Source: Rhodobiaceae bacterium (lineage in GTDB: Bacteria; Pseudomonadota; Alphaproteobacteria; Rhizobiales; Tepidamorphaceae). Taken from it: a stretch of 64,000 bases of DNA. The position numbers and the translations under genes were made by a program. Positions 33,287-45,765 of the stretch are shown piece by piece (position 1 is the stretch's first letter; every line of letters begins with the position of its first letter). The notes beneath the pieces are model-generated. The model ran no database searches. It was not told where the DNA came from and was given only the letters and a program-made list of their open reading frames with translations. The stretch is taken from assembly GCA_020637985.1 (NCBI GenBank), contig JACKJK010000005.1, positions 62,001-126,000 on the forward strand, read 5' to 3'.

Positions 33287-34372
33287 ATGCTGGAACTCAG
33301 GCAGGTATCCAAGATCATCGGCGCCGAGACGCACATCGACGGCGTTTCGCTCACCCTGCATCCGGGCACGCTCAATGTGCTGCTGGGCCCCACCCTGTCC
33401 GGCAAGACGACGCTGATGCGGCTGATGGCGGGTCTCGAACAGCCGACCGAGGGAACGGTGCATGTCGGTGGAGAGGATGTGACCGGTCGCGCCGTGCGCA
33501 AGCGCAACGTCGCGATGGTCTACCAGCAGTTCATCAACTATCCCACGCTCAGCGTCTACGAGAACATCGCGTCGCCGCTGCGCGTTGCCCGTGTCGGCGC
33601 CGCCGAGATCGACCGGCGCGTGCGCGAAGCCGCCGACCTGCTCAAGCTTGCACCCTATCTTGAGCGCACGCCGCTGCAACTGTCGGGCGGCCAGCAGCAG
33701 CGCACGGCCCTGGCACGCGCCCTGGTGAAGGGCGCCGACCTCGTCCTGCTCGACGAGCCGCTCGCCAACCTCGACTACAAGCTGCGCGAGGAACTGCGCG
33801 CGGAGTTGCCGCGCATCTTCTCGCAGTCCGGCGCGATCTTCGTCTACGCCACGACCGAACCCTCCGAGGCGTTGCTGCTCGGCGGCAATACCGCGACTTT
33901 GCATCAGGGGCGCCTGACCCAGTTCGGGCCGACCATCGATGTCTATCGCGACCCCGCCGACCTCGTCACGGCGCGCACCTTCTCCGACCCGCCGCTGAAC
34001 ACCATCGCTGCAGGCAAGACTGGCGCGCGGTTGATGATCGGCGCCGAAAACATGGAAATACGGCTCCCGGGAGATGCGGCCTCGCTCCCCGACGGCGACT
34101 ATACCGCGGCGTTTCATCCCCACCACCTGGTGCTGAAGAGCCCGGGGCGCGGGGCGCTGAAACTCTCCGGTACGGTCGCCGTCACCGAGATCACCGGCTC
34201 GGAAAGCTTCGTTCACGTCGACGTGCATGGCGCCCGCTGGGTGTCGCTCGTCCACGGCGTTCACGCCTTTCCCCTTGGCGCCACGATCGACGTCTATGTC
34301 GATCCGCAACGCTTCATGCTGTTTGCCGCCGACGGCTCGCTCGCCCGTCCGGCGCAGCGGATCGCGGCGTGA
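33287..34372 (+). CDS. glpS: Glycerol ABC importer ATP-binding protein GlpS
   Basis: MalK-type ATPase of 361 residues with a C-terminal TOBE-like regulatory domain (about 240-361). Walker A is GPTLSGKT (34-41), the signature LSGGQ (132-136) is intact and Walker B is LVLLDEP (152-158). The H-loop position, normally VTHD, reads ATTEP, so the switch histidine is replaced by T190. The partner GlpT lacks a proper signature, so the heterodimer should have one normal and one degenerate ATP site. The ATG at 33287 has GAGGGGC upstream; an ATG at 33272 overlapping glpD is also possible. Confidence 0.9.
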   Translation: MLELRQVSKIIGAETHIDGVSLTLHPGTLNVLLGPTLSGKTTLMRLMAGLEQPTEGTVHVGGEDVTGRAVRKRNVAMVYQQFINYPTLSVYENIASPLRVARVGAAEIDRRVREAADLLKLAPYLERTPLQLSGGQQQRTALARALVKGADLVLLDEPLANLDYKLREELRAELPRIFSQSGAIFVYATTEPSEALLLGGNTATLHQGRLTQFGPTIDVYRDPADLVTARTFSDPPLNTIAAGKTGARLMIGAENMEIRLPGDAASLPDGDYTAAFHPHHLVLKSPGRGALKLSGTVAVTEITGSESFVHVDVHGARWVSLVHGVHAFPLGATIDVYVDPQRFMLFAADGSLARPAQRIAA

Positions 34373-34384
34373 GGGGGCGGGACC

Positions 34385-35467
34385 ATGGCGCGCATCGAAT
34401 TCGACCGCATCCGCCACGCCTACATGGCCAATCCGCGCAGCGAGGCTGACTACGCGCTCAAGGAGCTGTCCATGACCTGGGAGGACGGCGGCGCCTATGC
34501 GCTGCTCGGGCCGTCCGGCTGCGGCAAGACCACGCTGCTCAACATCATCTCCGGCCTGGTGCACCCCTCCGGCGGCAACATCCGCTTCGACGGGACCGAC
34601 GTCACCGCCTTGTCCACCGAGGCGCGCAACATCGCGCAGGTCTTCCAGTTCCCGGTCATCTACGACACCATGACCGTGCGCCAGAACCTGGAATTTCCGC
34701 TCAGGAACCGCGGCGTCGCGTCTGGCGAGATCGCCCGCCGCGTCGACGATACGCTGCGCATCATCGACCTCGCCGACAAAGCGGACCGCCCGGCGCGCCG
34801 TCTCACCGCCGACGAGAAGCAGAAGATCTCGCTCGGCCGCGGGCTGGTGCGCTCCGACGTCAACGCCATCCTCTTCGACGAGCCGCTGACGGTCATCGAC
34901 CCGCACATGAAGTGGCAGCTGCGCTCCAAGCTCAAGCAGCTGCACCAGCGCTTCGCCTTCACGATGATCTATGTCACCCACGACCAGACCGAGGCGCTGA
35001 CCTTCGCCGACAAGGTGGTGGTCATGTATGAAGGCGAGGTCGTGCAGACCGGCACGCCGGACGAACTCTTCCGCAAGCCCAGGCACACCTTCGTCGGCTA
35101 CTTCATCGGATCGCCCGGCATGAACGTGCTGCCGTGCGAGGCATTCGGCACGACGGCGACCATCGGCGGCCACAAGGTAAGATTGCCGGCAGGCGCGCCG
35201 AAGGGCGCCACGGCGCTGGAGATCGGCATCCGCCCGGAATTCATCACGCTCACCGGCGACAAGCGCAAGGGGATCCCGGTCACCGTGCGCCGCGTCGAGG
35301 ACATCGGCCGCTTTCGCATCGTTCACGCCGACCTCGACGGCAGGCCGATCGCCGCGACCCTTCCCGAAGGCAGCGAGATCCCTGCCGAGCCACGCGCCGT
35401 GCTCGACCCCGCCAACGTCAATCTCTACGCCGATTCATGGCTCGTCGAAGGGGGGCGCGGACCATGA
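34385..35467 (+). CDS. glpT: Glycerol ABC importer ATP-binding protein GlpT (degenerate signature)
   Basis: MalK-type ATPase of 360 residues pairing with GlpS. Walker A GPSGCGKT (42-49), Walker B AILFDEP (161-167) and the switch His H199 (YVTHDQ) are normal. Where LSGGQ should stand the sequence reads LTADE (140-144, then KQKISLGRGLV), so it cannot complete a normal ATP site for GlpS. Not to be confused with the E. coli GlpT antiporter. It is followed with a 4-base overlap by permease glpP. In rhizobia the glpSTPQUV system imports glycerol. Confidence 0.92.
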   Translation: MARIEFDRIRHAYMANPRSEADYALKELSMTWEDGGAYALLGPSGCGKTTLLNIISGLVHPSGGNIRFDGTDVTALSTEARNIAQVFQFPVIYDTMTVRQNLEFPLRNRGVASGEIARRVDDTLRIIDLADKADRPARRLTADEKQKISLGRGLVRSDVNAILFDEPLTVIDPHMKWQLRSKLKQLHQRFAFTMIYVTHDQTEALTFADKVVVMYEGEVVQTGTPDELFRKPRHTFVGYFIGSPGMNVLPCEAFGTTATIGGHKVRLPAGAPKGATALEIGIRPEFITLTGDKRKGIPVTVRRVEDIGRFRIVHADLDGRPIAATLPEGSEIPAEPRAVLDPANVNLYADSWLVEGGRGP

Positions 35468-36323
35468 ACAAGACGTGGAACAACAAGGCCTGGTTCATGG
35501 TGCTGCCGGTGCTGCTGCTGGTCGCATTCAATGCCGTCATCCCGCTGATGACCGTGGTCAACTACTCGGTGCAGGAGACCTTCGGAAACAACCTGTTCTT
35601 TTTCGAAGGGGTGAAGTGGTTCCGCGAGGTCCTCCACTCGGAGCGGTTCCACGATTCTCTCCTGCGCCAGTTCTTTTTCACCGGCACGATCCTCGCCATC
35701 GAGATCCCGCTCGGCGTGATCATCGCGCTCGCCATGCCGCGGTCCGGCATCTGGGTGCCGGTCTGCCTTGTCCTGATGGCGTTGCCGCTGCTGGTGCCGT
35801 GGAACGTCGTCGGCGCCATGTGGAATATCTTCGCGCTGCCCGACATCGGGCTGATGGGCTACTCCATCAACGCGCTCGGCATCGACTTCAACTTCACCCG
35901 CCAGCCCGTCTCGGCATGGTTCACCGTCATCGTCATGGACGTGTGGCACTGGACGTCGCTGGTGGTGCTGCTCGCCTATGCCGGCCTGCGCTCGATCCCC
36001 GATGCCTACTACCAGGCGGCGCGCATCGATTCCGCCTCGCGCTGGGCCGTGTTCCGCTACATCCAGCTGCCGAAGATGAAGCGCGTGCTGACCATCGCCG
36101 TTCTGCTGCGCTTCATGGATTCGTTCATGATCTACACCGAGCCATTCGTGCTCACCGGCGGCGGTCCCGGCAACACCACGACGATCCTGTCGATCGACCT
36201 CGTCAAGGCCGCGCTCGGCGAGTTCAACCTCGGCATCGCGGCGGCGATGAGCATCATCTACTTCCTGATGACGCTTCTGGTGTGCTGGGTGTTCTACTCG
36301 GCGATGATGCGGGGAGAAGACGA

Positions 36324-36327
<4 letters not shown>
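35464..36327 (+). CDS. glpP: Glycerol ABC importer permease GlpP
   Basis: Inner-membrane permease of 287 residues with six hydrophobic helices, MalF/UgpA-like. The EAA coupling loop reads YYQAARIDSASRWAVFRYIQLPKMK (about 182-206), slightly altered from the usual EAAxxDGA. It starts within the glpT stop (ATGA) and ends within the glpQ start (ATGA), so synthesis of both permeases is coupled. Its partner is GlpQ. Confidence 0.93.
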
Positions 36328-37124
<797 letters not shown>

Positions 37125-37137
37125 GGAGGCCGCGCTC

Positions 37138-37419
37138 ATGGATCTCTCATGGATGGCATGGACCTGGCAGACGGGTGCCTTCTTCGTGGCCATCGCGCTG
37201 ATGATCGCCGGTATGGCGGTGTGGGAATGGGCGCGCCCCGGCGGAGCGCCGCGCCACGGCGTGCTCGGCCTCGATACGACGCGCGGCGACCGGCTGTTCG
37301 TCTCGCTGCTCGGCAGCGCCTACATCCACCTCGCCTGGCTGGCCTTCGCCACCGGACCGCTGTGGTGGGCGACGCTGATTTCGCTCGTCTTCGCGCTCGC
37401 GGTGTTCCGCTGGGTTTGA
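37138..37419 (+). CDS. glpU: DUF2160 small membrane protein GlpU
   Basis: Protein of 93 residues with three hydrophobic helices (about 9-28, 50-68 and 72-91), predicted in the inner membrane. This DUF2160 protein is a regular member of rhizobial glpSTPQUV operons, between permeases and binding protein. It is regarded as an accessory membrane component of unknown mechanism. GAGGAGGC precedes the ATG closely. Confidence 0.88.
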   Translation: MDLSWMAWTWQTGAFFVAIALMIAGMAVWEWARPGGAPRHGVLGLDTTRGDRLFVSLLGSAYIHLAWLAFATGPLWWATLISLVFALAVFRWV

Positions 37420-37561
37420 AGGCGGCAGGCAGGAACCAGGTGCGGACCGGCGCGCGCGCCCGCCCGCATCGAACTCGCGCCGGACCGGATTGCGGGGTCC
37501 GGGCCGCGAGGCAGGACACGAACTTTTCGTGTGCAACGACCGCAGTGGGAGGAAGCAACAA

Positions 37562-39289
<1,728 letters not shown>

Positions 39290-39313
39290 CCGGCGCCTGA
39301 CTCAAGGCAACAC

Positions 39314-39341
39314 GGGCCGGGGCGCGATCGCGCCCCGGCCC
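39314..39341 (+). terminator. Intrinsic terminator after glpV
   Basis: A perfect 28-base palindrome, arm GGGCCGGGGCGCGA, followed by TTGTAT. It lies 24 bases after the glpV stop and can end the glp importer operon. The palindrome is symmetric, so it may also work for the convergent YqaA-type gene. Confidence 0.75.
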
Positions 39342-39352
39342 TTGTATCGGGC

Positions 39353-39799
39353 CTAGAAGAAGGCCAGGGCGCCGGCGGTCACGATGGCGTAGCGAACCCC
39401 TTTCGCGAATGCCACGATGGCGGCCACGGGAACCAGCGGCGCGCGCATCAGCCCGGCGACGACGGTGATCGGATCGCCGACGACCGGAACCCAGGAGGCG
39501 AGCAGCGACCACAGCCCGAAGCGGTCATACCAGCGTTGCGCCCGCGCCATCATGGCGCCGCTTGCGGGAAACCGCGGGTGTTCGCGATAGCGGTCGAGGA
39601 AGCGGCCGATCGCCCAGTTGACCAGCGAACCGAGCGTGTTTCCGAGTGTCGCGACACCAACCGCGAGGACCGCCGGAACGAGTTCGAGCCCCAGCAGCCC
39701 CGCCAGCACGCCCTCCGAAGACCCCGGCAACAGCGTCGCCGACGTGAAGGCGGATACGAACAGGCCGGCAAGTGACAACAGCGCGGAATCGGCGGGCAT
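39353..39799 (-). CDS. YqaA-type (DedA/SNARE-associated) membrane protein
   Basis: Inner-membrane protein of 148 residues with four hydrophobic segments, of the VTT/DedA superfamily short form YqaA. Typical stretches are LLPGSSEGVLAGLL, GNTLGSLVNWAIGRFL and the GLWSLLASWVPVVGDPITVVAGL segment with its conserved P-x-x-G-D-P. Family members act in membrane lipid or ion homeostasis. It is inserted, in the opposite direction, between glpV and glpK and shows no functional tie to glycerol use. Confidence 0.88.
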   Translation of the reverse strand: MPADSALLSLAGLFVSAFTSATLLPGSSEGVLAGLLGLELVPAVLAVGVATLGNTLGSLVNWAIGRFLDRYREHPRFPASGAMMARAQRWYDRFGLWSLLASWVPVVGDPITVVAGLMRAPLVPVAAIVAFAKGVRYAIVTAGALAFF

Positions 39800-39886
39800 C
39801 GGGGATGACTTTCGGCAGGCTTTGCGCCGTTATAGGAACAACAGGCAGGCCTGCGCCAGACAGGCCCGGTTTCCGGGGAGGAAAAG

Positions 39887-41377
<1,491 letters not shown>

Positions 41378-41387
41378 AAGGTTCGAG

Positions 41388-42212
41388 ATGTCCGCCAGCC
41401 CGCCCCTGACCTTCGCCCGCGTCAACGGCGTCAACCTGCACTATCGCGATCGCCGCCCTTCTGGTGGCGGGGGAGGCCGGCCGGCGCTTGTCTTCATCAA
41501 TTCGCTGGGCAGCGACTTCCGCATCTGGAACACCGTCGCTGACGCCTTCGCCGACAACTGGCGCATCGTCACCCACGACAAGCGCGGGCATGGCCTTTCC
41601 GAAGCGCCCCGCGGCCCGTATTCCATGGACGACCACGTCGGCGATGTCCTCGCGCTCGCCGACCGCCTCGGCATCGACACCTTCGTGCCGATCGGCGTTT
41701 CGGTCGGTGGCATGATCTCCATGGGCCTGTTGCACCGCGCGCCCGCGCGCATCCCGGCGGCCGTGCTCTGCGACACCGGCCACAAGATCGGCACGCTCGA
41801 GCTTTGGGAAACCCGCATTGCCACCGCATTGAACGACGGCATCGAGCCGATGGCCGACGCGATCCTGGAGCGCTGGTTCCCGCAGCACTTCCATGCAGCC
41901 CATCCCGAGCAGCTGGCCGGCTGGCGCGCCATGGTGACCCGCACGCCCGGTCACGGCTATGCGGGCACGTCGGCGGCGCTGCGCGATGCGGACTACACCT
42001 CGACGGTTACCGAAATCGGGGTGCCGGTGCTTTGCCTCGGCGGCGAATACGACCTGTCCACGCCGCCCGCGCTCATGCGCGAGTTGACCGCCCTCATCCC
42101 CGGCGCCAGCTTCGCCCAGGTCGACGGCGCCGGTCATCTGCCCATGATCGACCGTCCAGAGGCCGTTATCGAGCTGATCGGCGGCTTCCTCGCCCGCGCT
42201 TTGGGAGCCTGA
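41388..42212 (+). CDS. pcaD: 3-oxoadipate enol-lactonase
   Basis: Alpha/beta hydrolase of 274 residues converting beta-ketoadipate enol-lactone to 3-oxoadipate in protocatechuate degradation. The oxyanion region is LVFINSLGSDFRIWN (about 35-49), with THDKRGHGLSE, nucleophile motif GVSVGGMISMG (S in GxSxG), aspartate in GGEYDLSTP and histidine in GAGHLPMID. It is preceded closely by glpK and followed 3 bases later by pcaC. The family assignment is firm and the gene name is supported by pcaC and pcaB next door. Confidence 0.92.
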   Translation: MSASPPLTFARVNGVNLHYRDRRPSGGGGGRPALVFINSLGSDFRIWNTVADAFADNWRIVTHDKRGHGLSEAPRGPYSMDDHVGDVLALADRLGIDTFVPIGVSVGGMISMGLLHRAPARIPAAVLCDTGHKIGTLELWETRIATALNDGIEPMADAILERWFPQHFHAAHPEQLAGWRAMVTRTPGHGYAGTSAALRDADYTSTVTEIGVPVLCLGGEYDLSTPPALMRELTALIPGASFAQVDGAGHLPMIDRPEAVIELIGGFLARALGA

Positions 42213-42215
42213 GCG

Positions 42216-42611
42216 ATGACCACCGACAAGGGACGTGCGGCACGCGGCGACAAGACCCGTCGCGCCGTGCTGGGCGATGCCCATGTCGACCGCGCCAACG
42301 CCGCCACCGAGCCCTTCGACCGCCCCTTCCAGGACTTCATCACGCAGGGCGCGTGGGGCACCGTGTGGTCGGGCGATCACCTCACCCGGCGCGAGCGCAG
42401 CATGATCACCATTGCCCTGCTGGCGGCGCTCGGCCACGACGAGGAGGTCGCCATGCACGTGCGCGCCACCGCCAACACTGGGACCAGCGCCGTGGACATC
42501 CGCGAAGCCCTGATGCATGTCGCCATCTACGCCGGCTTGCCGGCGGCCAACCGCGCATTCCGGATCGCCAAGCGCGAACTCAATGCGATGCGTGCGGCAA
42601 GGGGAGAATGA
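42216..42611 (+). CDS. pcaC: 4-carboxymuconolactone decarboxylase
   Basis: Small AhpD-fold enzyme of 131 residues that decarboxylates gamma-carboxymuconolactone to the enol-lactone used by PcaD. Characteristic parts are PFQDFITQGAWGTVWSGDHLTRRERSMITIALLAALG (about 37-73 in two parts) and EVAMHVRATANTGTS, with the AhpD-like ending IYAGLPAANRAF. Stops 19 bases before pcaB. Located between pcaD and pcaB. Confidence 0.93.
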   Translation: MTTDKGRAARGDKTRRAVLGDAHVDRANAATEPFDRPFQDFITQGAWGTVWSGDHLTRRERSMITIALLAALGHDEEVAMHVRATANTGTSAVDIREALMHVAIYAGLPAANRAFRIAKRELNAMRAARGE

Positions 42612-42630
42612 CCGTGTACCCGGTGATCCC

Positions 42631-43965
42631 ATGGCGGTGAGTCCGTTCGGTTCGGCCCTGTTCGACGGCAGTCTGGACGATGCCCGCGTCTCCGCGCTGT
42701 TCGGCGACGAAGCAACCATCTCCGCCATGCTGCGCGTCGAGGCGGCGCTGGCGCGCGCCCAGGCGTCGCTCGACGTGATTCCGGTGGAAGCGGCCGACCA
42801 CATCGCGCGCACCTGCGAGGCATGGGCGCCGCCGGCCGCGAGCCTCGCGGCGGCGGCCGCGCGCGACGGCACGCCCGTTCCCGCCCTCGTTGCCGGACTG
42901 CGCGAGGCTGTCGGGAAAGACTGGGCCGATTGCGTGCATCGCGGCGCCACCAGCCAGGACATCGCCGACACCGCTCAGGCGCTCATCCTGCGCGATGTGC
43001 TGGACGCCATCGGAGAACGCTTTTCCGCGCTCGCGGCAGCACTGGCGGCGCTTGCCGACGAGCACCGTCATACCGTCTGCGTGGCGCGCACGCGCTCCGT
43101 GCAGGCAGTGCCGACCGTCTTCGGCCTGCGGGCCGCGAACTGGCTGTCTGGCGTCGCGCGCGCCCGCAAGACTCTGGAAAGGGTGCGTGCCGATGTCCTG
43201 GTGCTGTCGCTTGGCGGCGCCGCGGGCACCATGGCAGCGCTCGGCCCAAGGGCATTCGAGACCGCGCAGGCGATGGCCGCCGTGCTGGGCCTCGACTGTC
43301 CGCCTGCCCCCTGGCACACCGGCCGCGACCGCCTCGCGGCGCTGGCCGCGTGGTCGGCGTCGCTGGCCGCAAGCCTCGGCAAGATGGGTGCGGACATGCT
43401 GGTGATGGCGCAATCCGAAGTCGGCGAGATCTGTTTCGAGAAGGCGGGCTGTTCGTCGACGATGCCCAACAAGTCCAACCCGGTGCTGCCCGAAATCCTT
43501 GTCGCGCTCGCCGGCCACGCCGCATCGCTCGCCGCGTCCATGCACCGCGCCGAGGTCGCCGCCAACGAGCGCGACGGAGCAACCTGGATGCTCGAATGGC
43601 TGGTGCTGCCGCAAGCCGTCTGCGCGGCTGCTGCGGCTACTGCGCGTGCCTTGGAGGCGATCCGTACCTTGCGTGTCGACCCAACGCGCATGCACGCCAA
43701 TCTCGAGGCATCGAACGGTTGCATCCTGGCCGAGGCGGCAACCTTCGCCTTGATGCGGGACATGTCCCGCGATCAGGCTGCCGGGCTGGTGAAACAGGCC
43801 TGCGCCGCCGCTTCGCGCGGCGTTCATATGGTCGATGCGTTGCGCGCCCTTGCCCCCGACGCCGTCGTCGACTGGGCCGCCTTGCGCGAGCCGATCAACG
43901 CCACCGGGCATGCCGGCGCATTGATCGATGCGATCCTTTCCGACGCTGGCACTGCGACCATATAG
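42631..43965 (+). CDS. pcaB: 3-carboxy-cis,cis-muconate cycloisomerase
   Basis: Fumarase/aspartase-superfamily enzyme of 444 residues that closes 3-carboxymuconate to the gamma-lactone. The superfamily signature is SSTMPNKSNP at about 275-284. TSQDIADT (108-115) and the NxxERD-type segment AANERDGATWM complete the active site. The ATG at 42631 was used; a GTG two codons later is possible. No pcaHG (protocatechuate dioxygenase) gene sits beside it, unlike the common pcaDCHGB order. A TRAP transporter follows after about 110 bases. Confidence 0.92.
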   Translation: MAVSPFGSALFDGSLDDARVSALFGDEATISAMLRVEAALARAQASLDVIPVEAADHIARTCEAWAPPAASLAAAAARDGTPVPALVAGLREAVGKDWADCVHRGATSQDIADTAQALILRDVLDAIGERFSALAAALAALADEHRHTVCVARTRSVQAVPTVFGLRAANWLSGVARARKTLERVRADVLVLSLGGAAGTMAALGPRAFETAQAMAAVLGLDCPPAPWHTGRDRLAALAAWSASLAASLGKMGADMLVMAQSEVGEICFEKAGCSSTMPNKSNPVLPEILVALAGHAASLAASMHRAEVAANERDGATWMLEWLVLPQAVCAAAAATARALEAIRTLRVDPTRMHANLEASNGCILAEAATFALMRDMSRDQAAGLVKQACAAASRGVHMVDALRALAPDAVVDWAALREPINATGHAGALIDAILSDAGTATI

Positions 43966-44074
43966 ACAACCAAATCCGTTGAAATGCGTATCCCGTTTCG
44001 TGCATTGTCCCGCCAAGGGCGCCTGACGGACCGACGTTACAAGCGTGCGCCCGAAAGGGAGGGAAACTAGTCCG

Positions 44075-45109
44075 ATGCTGAAGATTTGTTTCAAGGCCGC
44101 ACTGGCCGGCGCAGCACTGGCCGGCGCGCTCGCGGCTGGCGCCGCCCAGTCGATGGCCCAGGACGTCACCCTGCGGGTACATCACTTCCTGCCGCCGCCG
44201 AGCACCACCCACGCCAAGGTCTTCGTCCCCTGGGCGGAGAAGGTCGAGAAGGAATCCGGCGGCCGCATCAAGGTCGAGCTCTATCCTTCGATGCAACTGG
44301 GCGGAAAGCCGCCGCAGCTGCTCGATCAGGTTCGTGACGGTCTTGCCGACATTGTCTGGGCGCTGCCCGGATATACGCCGGGCCGCTATCCGAAGATGTC
44401 GGTCTTCGAACTGCCGTTCATGGTGTCGACCGCCACCGCGACCTCGCAGGCGATCCAGGAATACTACGAGCAGAACGCCACCGACGAATGGCAGGACGTC
44501 AAGGTGTTGTGGTTCCACACCCACGCCCGCGGCGTCATTCACACCATCTCCAAGCCGGTCGAGAAGGCCGCGGACGTCGCCGGGCTGAAACTGCGCGCGC
44601 CAAACCGCGAGATCGGTGGAGCGCTGGGCGAACTCGGCGCCTCGCCGGTCTTCATGCCGGTGCCCGCGCTCCCCGAGGCGCTGTCCAAGGGGGTCGTCGA
44701 CGGCGCGGTCATTCCCTGGGAGATCGTGCCGGCCTTGAAGCTGTATCAGCTCACCAAGCACCACGCCGAGACGCCGGGTCCGCGCGGCATGTACACCGCT
44801 GTCTTCGTTTTCGCGATGAACAAGGCGAAGTACGACAGTTTGCCCGATGACCTGAAGAAGGTCATCGACGACAACTCCGGCCTTGCGATGGCCAGGTGGA
44901 CCGGCGAACTGTGGGATGCCGCGGAAGAGCCGGGCCGCAAGCTCGCGGCCGATGCGGGCAACACCATCGTCGAGTTGCCGGAAGCCGAGGTCGCGATCAT
45001 CCGCGAGAAGACACAGCCCATAACGGATGCCTGGATCGCCAGCATGGGCGACAATGGCAAGGCGCTCTACGACGCCGCCAACGCGCTGCTCGACAAGTAC
45101 GCCGAGTAG
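44075..45109 (+). CDS. TRAP transporter substrate-binding protein (DctP family)
   Basis: Exported binding protein of 344 residues. The signal peptide ends near residue 28 (AQSMAQD), followed by VTLRVHHFLPPPSTTHAKVFVPWAE and the conserved arginine region GLKLRAPNREIGGALGELGA (about 170-190), which salt-bridges carboxylate ligands. It is an organic-acid receptor by family. Position between pcaB and pobA suggests an aromatic acid such as 4-hydroxybenzoate or protocatechuate; this is inferred. A GC-rich hairpin separates it from the membrane genes. Confidence 0.9.
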   Translation: MLKICFKAALAGAALAGALAAGAAQSMAQDVTLRVHHFLPPPSTTHAKVFVPWAEKVEKESGGRIKVELYPSMQLGGKPPQLLDQVRDGLADIVWALPGYTPGRYPKMSVFELPFMVSTATATSQAIQEYYEQNATDEWQDVKVLWFHTHARGVIHTISKPVEKAADVAGLKLRAPNREIGGALGELGASPVFMPVPALPEALSKGVVDGAVIPWEIVPALKLYQLTKHHAETPGPRGMYTAVFVFAMNKAKYDSLPDDLKKVIDDNSGLAMARWTGELWDAAEEPGRKLAADAGNTIVELPEAEVAIIREKTQPITDAWIASMGDNGKALYDAANALLDKYAE

Positions 45110-45144
45110 ACTTCCCGGCTGTCGCCGGGCGGGGTCAGACAGAC

Positions 45145-45174
45145 GGGGCGCGCCGGCGACGGCTGGCGCGCCCC
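45145..45174 (+). terminator. Hairpin between TRAP receptor and membrane genes
   Basis: GGGGCGCGCC and GGCGCGCCCC arms of 10 bases around a 10-base loop, followed by TCGATTT. It lies 36 bases after the receptor stop. Such a hairpin would protect the receptor mRNA or attenuate reading into the membrane genes, giving receptor excess. Confidence 0.6.
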
Positions 45175-45237
45175 TCGATTTACGGGCCGGGCGCATTTCT
45201 GGCCGGCAGGACGATCATCTGCACGAAGGGACGCCGA

Positions 45238-45750
45238 ATGGCACCTGGCGATTCGAAAACCGTGGTATCCGGTCCCCTGCGGACACTGTGCCGCTGGATG
45301 GCGGTGGGCGGCGGCATTGTGCTTGCGCTGCTCGCGGTGATGACGGTCGTCAGTGTGCTGGGCCGCTATTTTTTCGGCCGGCCGATCCAGGGCGATTTCG
45401 AGATCACCGAGCTTGGCTGTGCCGTGGCGATCGCGCTGTTCCTTCCCTATTGCCAGCTGGCTGCCGGCAACGTCGTGGTCGACTTCTTCACCGGAGCAGC
45501 GCCGCCGCGCCTGCGCCGCTACCTCGATGTTGCCGGTTGCCTGCTGACGGCCTGCGTCGCTGCCCTCTTCGCCTGGCGCCTGGCGCTCGGCGGCTACGAC
45601 ATGCTGCGCTACAACGACCAGACAATGGTGCTGGGAATCCCGACCTGGTGGGCATTCGCCGTGGTGGTTCCCTCGCTGGCGCTGCTGGCGCTGGCCGGTG
45701 TCGACACCGCGCTGCGGGCCTGGCGTGGCCAGTTCGCGGTTCATTCCTGA
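45238..45750 (+). CDS. TRAP transporter small permease (DctQ family)
   Basis: Membrane protein of 170 residues with four hydrophobic helices. The DctQ motif VVSVLGRYFFGRPIQGDFEITELGCAVAI (about 37-65) contains the conserved glutamate and arginine. It associates with the large DctM subunit 15 bases downstream. The gene is second in the receptor-small-large TRAP order. Confidence 0.9.
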   Translation: MAPGDSKTVVSGPLRTLCRWMAVGGGIVLALLAVMTVVSVLGRYFFGRPIQGDFEITELGCAVAIALFLPYCQLAAGNVVVDFFTGAAPPRLRRYLDVAGCLLTACVAALFAWRLALGGYDMLRYNDQTMVLGIPTWWAFAVVVPSLALLALAGVDTALRAWRGQFAVHS

Positions 45751-45765
45751 GGCTTGGCGATCGCG

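Noticed and set aside
32987..35326. 779-codon minus-strand frame opposite glpD, glpS and glpT
   Set aside because: Three sense genes have full catalytic motifs. The antisense product has a D/R/A-rich composition typical of shadow frames.
43966..44074. Loose ATGC/GCAT dyad before the TRAP receptor as a PcaQ/PobR-type operator
   Set aside because: Arms are short and imperfect and no LysR or IclR regulator gene lies nearby, so it cannot be supported.
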